From Hibiscus mutabilis (Eukaryota; Streptophyta; Magnoliopsida; Malvales; Malvaceae), in the NCBI GenBank assembly GCA_019671005.1, contig CM033745.1, positions 15,614,921 to 15,678,920 of the forward strand: DNA of 64,000 bases. The letters run 5' to 3'. Each line of letters opens with the position of its first letter. Position 1 is the first letter of the stretch. The notes beneath the pieces were generated by a model, which worked only from the letters and a program-made list of their open reading frames with translations, was not told where the DNA came from and did not search any database. This document shows positions 37,454-50,007 of the stretch, one piece after another. The position numbers and the translations under genes were made by a program.

Positions 37454-40400
37454 GTAAAGAAAGGGTTGATGTTCGTCGACATCACTATTGATGGCCAGAA
37501 GTTGAGTGCACTAGTTGACACCGGTGCCTCTGAACTATTCATATCCGAGTAAACTACCAAGAAACTTGGCCTTACTATCGAGAAGTCTAGTGGATCCATT
37601 AAAACAGTGAATGCCAATGGAGTACCGATTGCAGGAGTCGCAAAGGGAGTTTAACTTGACATTAGAGGTTAGACCGGTAAGGAAGCCGTTAAGGTAATCC
37701 CACTCGATGAATTTGATTTTGTGCTTGGGTTAAGTTTTTTAGACCGTATCAACGTTTTTCTTGTTTCTTTTGCAGATTGTCTGTGTATTCTAGATCCAAA
37801 GAACCAATGCATTGTTCTAGTGAGCCGAGGGACAGGAGTGGGAGCAAAAGTTCTATCCGCAATCCAGTTTTCAAAGGCGGTACGCAAGGAGGAGCTAACC
37901 TTCCTGGCAGCCTTGGTGTGCGATGAGCCTGTCGCAACCGAGAGAGTCCCTAATGAGGTGGGACGAGTCTTAGCAGAATTTGAAGATATGATACATATCG
38001 AGTTGCCTCCAAAGAGGGATGTTGATCACAAGATAGAGTGTGTACCAGGTGCGGAGCCCCCCGTTCGATCCCCTTACCGGCTAGCCCCGCTTGAGTTAGA
38101 GGAGATGCACACATAATTGAATGATATCCTAGATGCCGGTTGCATCTGCCTATCCAAGGCACCATACGGTGCACCGGTGCTATTCCAGAAAAAGCACGAT
38201 GGGTCCCTACAGATGTGCATCGACTACAGGGCTTTGAATAAGCTCACAGTGAAGAACAAGTATTTGATTCCTCTTATTGCGGACTTGTTCGACCGGCTTG
38301 GTGGTGCAAGGTGGTTCACCAAGTTGGACTTGCGATCGGACTACTACAAAGTCAGAATAGCTGAGGGTGATGAGCCGAAGATAGCTTGTGTGACGAGGTA
38401 TGATTCTTTCAAGTATCTTGTGATGTATTTCAGCCTCATGAATGCTCCAGCTACTTTCTATACCCTAATAAACAAGGTGCTACAACCATTCATGGATAAG
38501 TTTGTTGTAGTCTACCTCGATGACATCATCATCTACAGCAAGACATTGGATGAGCATGTCGAATACTTGCGGGAGGTGTTCAAAGTCTTACGGGAAAATG
38601 AGTTGTATGTCAAGAAGGAGAAGTGCTCATTTGCCCAGCAAGAGGTTCCTTTCCTTGGCCACATTGTTGGAGGAGGCATGATCTGAATGGACAAGGACAA
38701 GGTTCGAGCCATTGAAGAATGAGAGGCGTCAACTAAGGTAACCGGACTGAGATCTTTCTTGGGGTTGGCGAATTACTATTAGAGGCTTGTCAAAAGCTAC
38801 TCCAAAATTGCCGCACCATTGACCGACTTGCTGAAGAAGGACAAGGCGTGGGATTGGGGATCGGAGTGCCAGAAAGCCTTTGATGAGATAAAGCTCGCCA
38901 CGGTGAGTGAGCATGTCTTGGTGTTTCCAGATTTCACCAAACCTTTTGAAGTTCACACTGATGCATCTGACATTGCCATTGGTGGGGTCCTAATGTAAGA
39001 GAGACATCCAGTTGTATATGAAAGCCAGAAGCTCAATGAGACCGAGCGGAGATACACAGTCTATGAGAAAGAGATGAGTGCGGTGGTGCATTGTCTACGC
39101 ACATGGAGACACTATGTGCTTGGGTCCAAGTTCGTGGTGTACACAGACAATATCGCCAATAGTTACTTCTTAACTCATAAGAAGTTGTCCTCGAAGCAAG
39201 CTCATTGGCAGAAGTTTCTTGCCGAGTTCGATGTTACTTTAGAGCACAAACCAGGGATGGTGAATTCCGTGGCCGATGCCCTAAACCGAAGGTATACCAT
39301 GGAGTTTGCGAGTTTACCAGAGGGACCGATGCTGAAGCGCATCAAGGAGGGATTGACACATGACCCAACAGCCAAGTCATTGATCGAACTTGCCAAGAAG
39401 GGCAAAAATCGAAGGTTTTGGCTAGAAGGAGGCTTGTTGTTTGTTCATGGACGTCGCCACTTTGTGCCTCAGTTTGATGGAATCCGAAATGAGCTTATAA
39501 AGGAATGCCATTATTCTAAGTGGGCGGAACATCCGGGGATGCACCGGACGCTGGCCTTGATGGTAGAGCACTATTATTGGCCACACATGGGCAGTGATGT
39601 CGAAGCCTATGTAAAGACTTGCCCTATGTGCCAGCAAGACAAGATCGAGCAGAAGAGTCCAGCGGGGTTGTTGCAGCCTTTGCCAATTTCGGAGAAACCA
39701 TGGGTAAGTGTTTCCATGGATTTTATAGTCTGTTTGCCAGTTGTTGACAAAAAGTCTAGTATTATGGTGGTCGTAGACAGATTTTCCAAGTATGCAACAT
39801 TTATCCCAGCACCCAAGGTGTGTCCAGCCGAGGAGGCAGCTAGGCTTTTTCTCAAGCAAGTGGTGAAATACTTAGTATTCCACAATCGATTATCAGTGAT
39901 TGAGACACGAGGTTCACGGGGATGTTCTGGACAAAGTTGTTCAAGTTGTTGGGCTCAAACTTGAACTTCTCGACGAGTGACCACCCGCAGACCGATGGGC
40001 AAACCGAGAGAGTGAATACACTCGTTGATATCTACTTGAGGCACTATGTGAGTGCTAATTAGCGTGACTGGCCGAAGTTGTTAGATGTGGCCCAGTTCTC
40101 TTACAACTTGCAGCGGAGCGAGGCGACAAACCAGAGTCCATTCGAGATTATAACCGGGCAGCAGCCGCTTACACCGACCGCAATTATGACCAGGTACCGG
40201 GGGCCTGTCCAGCAGCCTATCATTTTGCCAAGGAGTGGCATAAGCTTTATAACTTAGCCTGTGCATGCTTGTGCAAGGCGGGAAAGCGGACCAAAAAGTG
40301 GGCAGATCGAAAGCGTCGTGATGTGTACTTTGAGCTTGGTGATCTAGTCCTTGCCAAACTGACTTCGATCTTGCGCAACCCAAATCACAAGGGGCTTGTG

Positions 40401-40798
40401 CGACGATATGAGGGGCCGTTCAAAGTTGTGAAGCGGGTAGGCACCATGGCCTATCGACTAGAGTTGCCGCTGACCATCCAAGCTCATCCGGTGTTTTATG
40501 TGAGTTTGTTGAAGGCATATCACCACAATGAGGATGATCCAGATCGGGGCAAATCTCACCGAGCGCCAGTTTGAGTAAAGGTCTCATACGAGAAAGAGGC
40601 AGAAGCGATCCATTTAGAGAGAGTCGTTCGTCAAGTGGGAAATCGACCAAGGCATGAGTACCTTGTTTAATAGAAGGGTCTTCCTGAGTGCGAGATGAGT
40701 TGGGAACCCGTCGATGCCTTATGGCAATTCCAGGAGCAAATCGACCAGTACCATTCTAGCCGCGCGATGAGGGCATCGCTAGAACTAGTGAGGGAGAA
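37454..40798 (+). pseudogene. Chromovirus pol remnant with chromodomain tail
   Basis: The protease motif LVDTGASELF is near 37510, followed by an in-frame stop. The reverse transcriptase is at 38117-38686 with VVVYLDDIIIYS, so the catalytic aspartates are kept. RNase H and integrase are at 39074-39964, with a zinc-finger CPMCQQDK and a VSMDFIVCLP core, then a frameshift around 39890. The integrase C-terminus is at 40269-40574 and a chromodomain-like end near 40640-40760 (LPECEMSWEPVDALWQFQ). Such chromodomains direct insertion to heterochromatin. At least five stops or shifts prevent a full product. Confidence 0.82.
40787..40798 (+). promoter_or_regulatory. Polypurine tract of the chromovirus
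   Basis: AGTGAGGGAGAA lies directly before the right LTR. Confidence 0.65.
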
Positions 40799-41353
40799 TA
40801 TCACGGACCGCAAGCCCACGACCGAGACAAGTGCAACCATGGCAGCCCAAGCCTATCTCTACAACATTTTGGGCTTGCCAAATGACCCAAGAAAGTTGGC
40901 CTTTTACCATGGTGAAATGAGCAAGCAAAGTATTTACCATGGTGAAATTCGATAAGGCATCTTACTTATCATTTTTGTGCTTATTTGTAAAGATAATTCC
41001 CACTTTATCTCTTATTTGAAATTCAAATGTTGTAGATGGGATAGGCTCTCATCTGGACCATTGATCCACTGTAATCTTGACCGTTGATTGTACTGAGCTC
41101 TTACTATAAAAGGAGGCTCAACCCAAGTCATTTCATCATTCATCACTTACTTTAGTTTGTAAGCTTTTACCCAGAGTAATACAACTCAGTATTCACTCAC
41201 TTTCTCTTGTTCTTTTGCCATCGCATTTCTTTTGTTTCGCATTGGTTTCTAAGTATTCCTACTTAGGAGTTTTTTAGGTGACTTAGCCCAGTTTTCGACC
41301 GAGAAAGCAACTAAGGCCGCACGGTTGTCTAGCAGAATACTAGCCCCGTGTCA
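40799..41353 (+). repeat. 3' LTR of the chromovirus
   Basis: Collinear with 35610-36163. It starts TATCACGGAC, so the canonical TG has mutated to TA, and ends GTGTCA. Confidence 0.88.
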
Positions 41354-42730
41354 CTTGCATGGTTAGAAAATGATGTAATTTTAGTAAATAAATATTTTGA
41401 TGATATTTAAAAATGATATTATTTAGGTAAAAATGCACAAATTTGAATCATTGTACCGTCTTTTAAATATTGGCCCTTCCCCTAATTTATGTTCAATCTT
41501 ATTATTAAATGTTGACCTAACACTATATAAAGAGATAAAAACAACATTTTCAGCTTTTTAAATAAATTTGGCTCTTAATTTTTAATAAATTAATATATAG
41601 ATCCTTCAAAAATGCTTAATAATATTATATTAAAAATTATTTTTATAATCTAATTAATTTTAATAGATACAAAATGTTGATGACTAATAAAATATTCAAA
41701 CAAGTATCAAATATAATCACGTCCTTATATTTTATTTTGCTCGATTATAAAAAAAAAGACTCTTAATTTTTAAAAATAAATAAAAATATCATTATTGAAT
41801 ACGATTAGTGGTCTTAGTAAAAAAATATAATGTTAATCCTAGGAAACTCAAGTCCGAGCAGCGTCTACAAAAGGTGTGTGCCTTGTCAAATGATTAAGAA
41901 AAAATATGAACAAATAATACCTTGTAATCGCATTTAGACTATTAAAAAAATAAAATATCATTATTTAGTTCAGTGATTTTTTTTTCCAATTTATCTTTTA
42001 ACTTTTTTGGTCAACATTAGTTATTCTTGTTTGGCAATTAGCAGGTAGCTGATAGCTGGTAGCGGATTATATTAGCTAATAGCTGATTGCATTAGCTGAT
42101 TTGACTAGCAGATTGTATTAGTTGATTACGTTAAAGTGTTTGGTGAAATTAAATGATAGTTGATAGCTGTTTAATTATTTAAACGAGCAAAATGACATAT
42201 AAAGACAAGATTATATTTGATACTTGTTTGAATATTTTATTAGGTATCAACATTTTGTATCTATTAAAATTAATTAGATTATGAAAAATAATTTTTTAAT
42301 ATAACATTACTAAGCATATTTGAAGTATCTATATATTAATTTATTATTTATATAATTATTTTTAATACAATTTGATTAATTATTAAATTTAAATACAAAT
42401 ATAAATTGTGTGGGAATAAAAACAAAAAAAACAAAAAGTATTAGTTTCCAAATGTCATAATGTAAGTACTTGAGGGTGAAGAATTAAAATAGAAAAAGTT
42501 AAATTTAGGTTATTTGGCAAACAGCTGATAGTTGGCAGCTGATTGCAGTAGATGGTTTAACCAGCTGATTTGAAAAAATAATTTGGTTAACTGTTTTATA
42601 TAAAGTGTTTTGTAAAACTTGGCTAATAGCTGATATGAGTAAAATGACAAATAAGAGTACGATACATTTAGTTATTAAGTACATATATGTTTTATAATAT
42701 TTTTTATTAAAAATGACTAATACTACAAGC
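41354..42730. other. AT-rich region with nested small repeats
   Basis: Contains a long inverted repeat (41570-41738 against 42183-42350) and two direct copies of a sequence rich in 'agctgatagctg' (42030-42205 and 42512-42660) that resembles hAT-type MITEs. No coding potential was seen. Confidence 0.55.
41570..42350. repeat. Inverted repeat, arms about 165 bp
   Basis: The left arm 41570-41738 ends 'ttattttgctcg'. The right arm starts 'cgagcaaaatgacatataaa' at 42183 and runs to about 42350. The arms are reverse complements over their length, with a few mismatches. The spacer is about 445 bp. Confidence 0.8.
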
Positions 42731-42759
42731 CTCGTTAAAAACCTCCCTAAACCTAAATG

Positions 42760-44821
42760 GAGGAAATGAGGACTCGTGGTAGTAGTTACAATGGATTAAT
42801 AGTCATATACAACGACATACCATATCAGGACAAAGCCTAATCAGTAACAACTAATGGAATAACCTCCGGTGGAGCATGTTTATAAAAGAACTCCCCCACC
42901 GCCATACCACGAACCAACCTAGCCAAACCATCCGCAACCAAATTCGCATCACTCCTAAAATCCTTATGAATAAGTTCTTTCGTCTTTGTCACAAGAGCAC
43001 TATCCAATAAAGCCCTCGACGTACCTTCAAGGATTCACACCATTGTCAAATTATCCATTTCAAGCTCCACTTGCCGATAACCCAACCTCCACGCCTGAGA
43101 TAAACCGTCATGAGCTACCCAAAGCTCTACAACAATAGCCGTACATGACCCTAAACTTCTCGCATACCCAAATCGCCATGCACCCTTATGGTCTCGGACA
43201 ACAACTCCAATTGCAGCCATATTTCCAACACCTCTCATTACACCATTAACATTCAATTTCACCCAATCCTGCATCGGATGATGCTATCTTATTCTCAGCA
43301 GCCCAACACTATCACCACTCCTAATGCGAGCCTCACAAACCTTAACCCACATACTCCGACAATAGCCAATAACATCTCGAACTAGATCCTTGCCACCATT
43401 AAAGATGAAGTGGCAATGATTTTTCCAAAGAATCCAATAGGTTATGGCAAAAAGGAGAGCCCGACGATCGCCAAACACCCGTCCGTACACGCCATATACA
43501 GGTTTCCTTTGAACCAAGCACCAAATGATGTGTCAAAGAACCATTGTTGGTTTCGGCGATAAACAAGACCAGACCATACATGCTTTGCTCTTGTACAGTT
43601 ACGAAAAACATGCTCCAAGTCTTTAGGTCCATAAGAGAAAATCGAGCATGAGCTTGAAGGGGCTAAGTATCGTTGACATCTATCGGCGTTAGTAAGCAAA
43701 TGATTATGGTATGCCAGCCACAAAAATGTATGAATATGTTGCAGCACTTCTAGACCCCAAATAACCTTCCACAACCTTTGAACATTAAGCGCACCTTGTG
43801 CATCAAGAGCTTCATAAGTCGAGGAGGTTGAGAACACACGATTCGTCTCTCATATCCATCCCGGGCGATCGCGACCCAAAGTCGCATATGGGGGAACCGT
43901 TGCAATGATCTTCAAAACTACATCATTCGACAAGACCTGCAACAAACACATACCATCCCAATTGCCATTTGAGTCCCCCATTACCGCAACTAGCAGAGAG
44001 CGAGGATTAGACATTGTGGTACAATACATAGCTAAAAGCTCCGATAAATCTAACTAAATATCCCACCGAAAATTAGTTCGCCAACCGTCCCTTACCTGCC
44101 AACGAATAGCACGCCTTACCTCCATAGAACTTGGAAGATCCCCTCCCATCTATACTTAGCTTTTAGGACTCGTACCTATAACTTGTCTTCACCACGCGCT
44201 AATTGGAATCCCACTTTCATTAGAAGAACATTATTTTGCTGAATAATTTGACGTAACCTTAAACCACCACTATTACGAGGTAAAGTCATTGTATCACATC
44301 TAACAAGTGCAATTGTTGAAGAATCATTCACCGATCTCCACACAAACTTGTGTATCATTTTTTCATAGCATCACAAATACCTTTCAGTAACCACGTCGTT
44401 TGAATGTATGTAGGGATGGTCTACAACATCGCCTTAGCCAGAGTAATTCGGCCAGCAAGTGATAAAGAGTGTGTCTCCTACCCTGATAATCAGCGCTTAA
44501 TTTTTCCAACAAGAAACGATAAGTATCACGCATAACCATCTTATGCAATAGGGGAACGCCAAGGTACATACTTAAATCTTCAAAAATTTGAAACCCAAAT
44601 CTAGATGCAATATACTGCATATGCTCCTGCGTACAATTCCTCGAGAAATAGATTTGGGTTTTAGTCACGCTCACTCAATGTCCCGAAGAAGCACAAAAAC
44701 TACTCAAGATATCTCCAATCACCGCGAGCTGACTAGATGAGGCCTCGGCAAACAAAACCAAATCATTGGCAAAAAATAGATGGGAAAGACCGGGTCTATT
44801 CCAAGACAAGTGAATGCTTGT
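42760..44821 (-). mobile_element. LINE (L1-type) 3' part with RNase H
   Basis: Minus-strand segments in order: the reverse-transcriptase core end at about 44815-44670 (HLFFANDLVLFAEA, where the usual FADD box reads FAND), 44674-44384 (FSRNCTQEHMQYIASRFGFQ), 44358-44176, the zf-RVT region 43837-43442, and an RNase H domain 43274-43035 (GVVVRDHKGAWRFGYARS). This is the order of plant L1-type elements. Stops and frameshifts are many. The 5' part is cut off at 44821 by the next LTR. No poly(A) tail was identified. Confidence 0.82.
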
Positions 44822-47800
44822 TGTAGTGACGTTTTCTCCTAAATCTTTCTTTTAAAAATAGTATAAGCGTGGTTTTCTTTTAGAAAATCCGTCGATACGA
44901 ATTATCCCAGAAATCACTTTTGAAATCTTAGTTTAAAGGGGATCACTTTTGAAAATCGTCATTCTTTTGAAAATGATAAAAAACTTGGAGTCGCCACCGA
45001 CCACTTGGATAAGGTAAGCCAGACACCATAAGAAACTAGAGATTTATTTTAAAAGGGTCCGAGAGTTGGTTATGCGTGGGAAAGGATTAGCACCCCCATC
45101 ACGCCCGAAAATCGGTACCTGAATATTTGTTATTTCCAAATTGATGGAATTTGTTGAAATTTGAATTGAATTTAAATCGGCGTACTTAATTGAAAATTTG
45201 CCCTTGATTACACAAGTTTTATCAAATTGGTGTGTCTGAATTAACTGAACATTTAATTAATAAGGTTGACGATACATTGGACCATAGATTAAGCCGACAT
45301 CGAATAAGCCCGACTGCCATGTTAATTTATGATTCGAATCCCGCACGTCACCTTTATGCATGATGCAAGCATTTTAAATATGATGTAATGATTTGGTTAA
45401 GTTTTAATTTTACCTTAATTCGGTGAGGATTAATTCAAATATTTGGTCAACATCCTTTAAGCTCAGACTGTTACGACACAAATATTGGAATTAAGGAACA
45501 CCTCTCGTTTTATGATTTAAATTGATTAACATATAAATCAAATGGGCCAAATGATAACAAATAAAATGAATGTCAAGCAAGGGCTTAAAAATTAAATGCA
45601 CAAAGGCCCACTAAAAGTTCTTACCTAAAAGGCCCAAATTATGGAAATTTAATTAGTGATCTAGTTACTAATTAGGTGATTCTAGTATTAACCTTGGATT
45701 AATTAACCCTAAAAAACTATAAAAACCTAACAAATTATGAATTATCTTGGAACCTGATAATTAATTCAATCAATTTTAAACTAGTGTTTCAATAAGCCAA
45801 GAACATTATTTAAAACAAATTGAATTAATTAACCATGGTTTAAAATTAAATGTCAATCTAAACTTGCAATTGATTTTATCCCAAAAGTGATTAAGAAATA
45901 TTCAATTAATTTAATGAATTTTACATTTATCCCAATAAGCTAAGGATAAATTTAAATTCACTACGTTAATTCGAACCTAAATCTAACTAAGGCTCTCAAG
46001 AATCCTAAATTAATCCAATTAATTTAAAGATCGTGCCCCTATGAGACGAGCACGCGATCTTAAACTAATTAAATTAATTAGCCTACTTCTAATCTAAGGC
46101 TAATCTAACAAGCTCTAAAACCCAAAACAAAGCCAAGGATAAACTACCTAAACTAAGTACCCTAAGCCCAAAGCAACAAGGCCCACACAAAAACTAAATA
46201 AACAAATAAAATAAACATATATTAACTATATGACCAAATATTGCATAATATGAAACTACATACTTTAAAAGAACTATATTATATACTTTAGAAACTATAT
46301 TATATATTATATGTAAAAAAGCACACATCACATAAAAAACATACTATATAATAAAACTATATATTATATGAGAAACTACATATTATATTATATAAGGATT
46401 ATATGTTACATATCTTACAAAGTCTATATTATACTAAAAAAGAAACTATATTATATACTTTATAAGAACTATATCATATATACCATATATTATATATATT
46501 ATGAGAAACATATATTACATGAAAAAACAAACACTATATAACATACATATCAAACCACATGCACATATTATAGCAAAAAACACATAAAAAGACTAAAATG
46601 AAAATGAAGCTAAATTACAGTGTTGAAATTAAAACATGTAAAAAAAGAGGCGATATGGAAAGGATTCCAAAAATCTAAGGACTAGGGCTGTAAATAAAAA
46701 AGATAGAAGCCCTTATCGGGCGTGATTAATCAGGGAAGAGGGACCGATGGAGAGATTTGTCCATGCAGAAGGACCACGAGTGTAAAATGGTTAGGGCGAA
46801 AGGATTTAAAAAGCAATTAACCCCATTTTTTAAAAAATGTAACGGGTTATAAAACCCCCTATTTTGGCTGGCCATAGACTTTTTTGGCACTTAAGAACCA
46901 AGCTCTCTTAACACTCTTCCCCTAATTCCCCCTTTTGCTCTGATAGGGTTTAGCCAAACCTAGAAAATGCAGCGGCCAGCAAACCCGAATACACTCCAAA
47001 ACACTCTATCTTGCACCCTAAACCCTAATCCAAACGCACACCCTCTAAGAACAACGAAAATCGAATCCAAAAACTCCTTTTTTGAAACCTAAAAGCTTGC
47101 TCTGGATCGCTCCCCCACCGATTCACCTTACATGGCCTTAGAGTGGCCAGACGACATATCATCGACGAGGGAAGGCGGATCAATGCACGGGAGAAAGAAA
47201 CAATGAAGGTAACAGAAACCCTAAACCCCTTTTGTTCTTTTGTACACAATATGCCTCAAAATGCAAAAGAAAGATAAAAAATACCTCTAGAGGTTCCTTT
47301 TTTGTATTACTTTATTCTCTGAAATCCCCAATAATGCCTAGGGTTACAAATTTTGGTTTCAGTTTATATAACCGAAATTACATGAACTTAGAAAAGGGAA
47401 AAATAGAAATAAAAAACCATATTGGTTGTTCTATGCAATTTGGCCGGATTCATGTTGTTTCTTGTTGATGTCGGCTCTGATTTTTTGTTTTCTTGTTGTG
47501 TATGCATGTGAAAATCCCCATTTTTTGTGGTTGCCATCTAACATTGTTTGTCTCTTTGTATGCGTTGCTTGTTGGTCGATAATGGGGGACCAAAGAGTTG
47601 GTAGTTGCAGACGGGCGTGAAGGAGCTGAACGGTCAGACGCGTGGGGGATATAAAAGATCACGGGTGGATCGCATGTACACGAGAGATGATCCGGGCCAT
47701 TGATGACACATTTGATCCAACGAGTGAGGGGCTTCGGTGCTAGGGCAAAAAGAAGGGGCTCATAGGGTTTCATTCATCAGGGCGATCTGGACCGTTTAAT

Positions 47801-48413
47801 CAGTAGTCAGATCTAACGATCTAGGCGTGGCTGCGCAAGGATAATAATAAGAGGCATCAGATTAGGGCTTTAGGGTTTAGTTATCTATGGTCCTTAACGG
47901 GCCTAAATACAAAAAGTAATAATTTTTGGGTTTTTAAATGTAGATGGACTTTATAATATTATATTAGGTTGTTTATTTATATTAATATAATTGAGCTCTT
48001 ATTTATTTAATTAAGCTCATATGTATATTTTTGTATTTTGATCTGAATAATAATAATACTAGTTAACGTATAGTAACAATAATAAGGTAACAAAGAAAGA
48101 CAACTAAAGTAACATAATATACTACTAATTGACACACTAACATCAATAAAGGACATGATAATAATACTTTGGGTTTTCAACTGAATAATAACATAACATG
48201 TAATAACATGATAATAAAATAGCAACACATATATATATAATACTAGTATAACATTGGACTATTACTATTTAATAAATAATACTAATTTCTTTTTTTCTTT
48301 CTTTTTTATGTATGTTTTGGTTTTAATTAAAAAGTAGACAAAACCCATAACATTATATTTAGATAGTGGTTACACACATATAATCCCATTATTGTAAGTA
48401 CAAAAAAGGTACA
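44822..48413 (-). repeat. 3' LTR of the long-LTR element
   Basis: Runs from TGTAGTGACG to AAAAAAGGTACA, so both ends are TGTA/TACA. It holds the block 'ggagtcgccaccgaccac' near 44990 and a low-complexity zone of ATATT/TATAT at 46200-46560. A GC-richer region lies at 46880-47250. The right edge is inferred from the TACA end and the position of the primer site of the other LTR. Confidence 0.5.
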
Positions 48414-48658
48414 CCCCGGAAAAAATTAGTGATTACACTTGTAACACGCTCAATGCAGAACATGTCGGTGATTCCTTAGAAATTAAATAAAAAATTAATC
48501 TAAAGACCACCAATTATCAAAGCCCATGCAATCAAATCATATTTTCAAGAAAGAATCAATCTCATTGAAGTCCATTAAAATTTCAATAATTTCCATCATT
48601 AAAAGTAATAAATATTTTCTTGGCTTAACTCTCCTTTTGTTTTGGTAAAAAAAATGCA

Positions 48659-48678
48659 GTCCCCAGCAGAGTCGGCAA
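48659..48678 (-). promoter_or_regulatory. Primer-binding site of the long-LTR element
   Basis: Plus strand GTCCCCAGCAGAGTCGGCAA; two bases separate it from the LTR that starts TGTAGCAACA at 48681. The sequence fits the GGCGACTC...GCTGGGGAC class used by Tat/Ogre retrotransposons. Confidence 0.7.
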
Positions 48679-48680
48679 GC

Positions 48681-50007
48681 TGTAGCAACATTTTTTATTT
48701 TAAAATAATGGTTCGGGTGCTACGGATTATCCCTAAATCATTCTTTGAAAAAAGGATTTCTCTTGAAAATTCTTATTCTTTTGGAAAACAATTGAAAACT
48801 TGGAGTCACCACCGACCACTTGGATAAGGTGGGCCTGACATCACAAAACTAGAGATTCATTTTTGAAAGGGTCCAGGAGTTGGTTACGCGTGGGGAAGGA
48901 TTAGCACCCCTGTCACGCCCGAAAATCGTTACCAAAATATTCGTTGCTTTAAGAACGATGGAATCAATTGAAATTTGAATTCAATTTAATTTAGCGTACT
49001 TCAATGAAAATTTGACCTTGATTGAACGGGCTTTATCAAATCGGTGGGATCAAATTAATTGGACATTTAATTAACAAGGTTGATGATACATCAGACCATA
49101 GATTAAACCGACATCATATAAACTTGACTGTCGTGTTAATTTATGGTTTAAATCTCGTACGCCACCTTTATGCATGGTTCAAACACTTAAGGTATGATGT
49201 TGATAAGTGTTCAAAAGTACTATTTTCTTACCCTTTTTACTCATATTATTGTTCAAACACTTATTACGCGTAATAGTGGGCTTTGGGCTTGTTAGGTTAA
49301 GATCTTAGATTAAGGCAAGATTATTTTAATTAATTTAAATCGTGTGCTCGTCTCATAGTGGCCCAATCTTTAAATTAATTAAATTAATTTAAGAGTAGTT
49401 TTTAGAGCCATAGTTAGACCTAAGGTTCAAATTAGTTTAGTGAATTTAAATTAACCCTTGGCTTATTGGGATAAAAGTTAAATTCATTAAACTAGTTGAA
49501 CATTTCTCAATTACCTTTAAGAAAATTTGATATTAGATTAACACTTAAACTAAAACCATGATAAATTAACTTGATTTGTTTTAAATAGTATCATTGGCTC
49601 ATTGGAATACTAGTTTAAAACCGATCAAATTTATTATCGTGTTATAAGATAATCCATAAATTGTTAGGGTTTTCTATTTTTAGGGTTAATTAATTTAGGG
49701 TTAATATTAGACTCATTTAGTTAAAAATTAGATCACTAATTGAATTTTTATAGTTTGGGCTTCTTTGGTTAGGGCCTTATTGAGCTTTTATTTGTTTAAT
49801 TTTAAGCTTTTAAATGGCATCCATGTTAGTTGTCATTTATGTGGCCCATTTATTTTGAATTAATTTAAATCATGAAAAATGAGGTACTTATTAATTTCGG
49901 TATTTGTGTCGTAACAGTCCGAGCTTAAGCGATGTTGACCAAATACTTAGATTAATCCTTACCGGCCCAAGGTAAATGATAATTAAAAATCGACAAATCA
50001 TAATATC
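48681..50007 (-). repeat. Partial 5' LTR, second part inverted
   Basis: 48681-49200 is collinear with 44822-45373. 49273-50007 is the reverse complement of about 45374-46150 (for example 'tcgtgtgctcgtctcatag' matches 'ctatgagacgagcacgcga' reversed). A 72-bp Athila LTR scrap lies between them. The rest of the LTR is absent. Confidence 0.75.
49201..49272 (+). repeat. Athila LTR scrap in inverted orientation
   Basis: TGATAAGTGTTCAAAAGTAC and on to 'actcatattattgtt' matches the sense start of the Athila LTR (reverse complement of 51520-51575). It is followed by 'cacttattacgcgtaatag', like the other LTR end. Confidence 0.7.

Larger units (their letters stand above)
35610..41353 (+). mobile_element. 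Ty3/gypsy chromovirus, full length but decayed
   Basis: Two LTRs of about 555 bp (35610-36163, 40799-41353) flank gag and pol in the usual gypsy order (protease, reverse transcriptase, RNase H, integrase), and a chromodomain-like C-terminus. A tRNA-Met primer site follows the left LTR and a purine tract precedes the right one. The flanks share CTTG (35606-35609 and 41354-41357), a short target duplication. Several stops and frameshifts in gag and pol make it non-autonomous now. The LTRs are still very similar, so the insertion is not old. Confidence 0.9.
44822..50007 (-). mobile_element. Long-LTR element with a minimal interior (Tat/Ogre-like, non-autonomous)
   Basis: A left LTR of about 3.6 kb (44822-48413) and a rearranged partial right LTR (48681-50007) enclose only about 270 bp. 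The minus strand has a primer site TTGCCGACTCTGCTGGGGAC two bases after the LTR end, the type used by Tat/Ogre elements. No gag or pol was found. The layout is that of a large retrotransposon derivative that must borrow all proteins. It inserted into the LINE at 44821. Confidence 0.65.
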
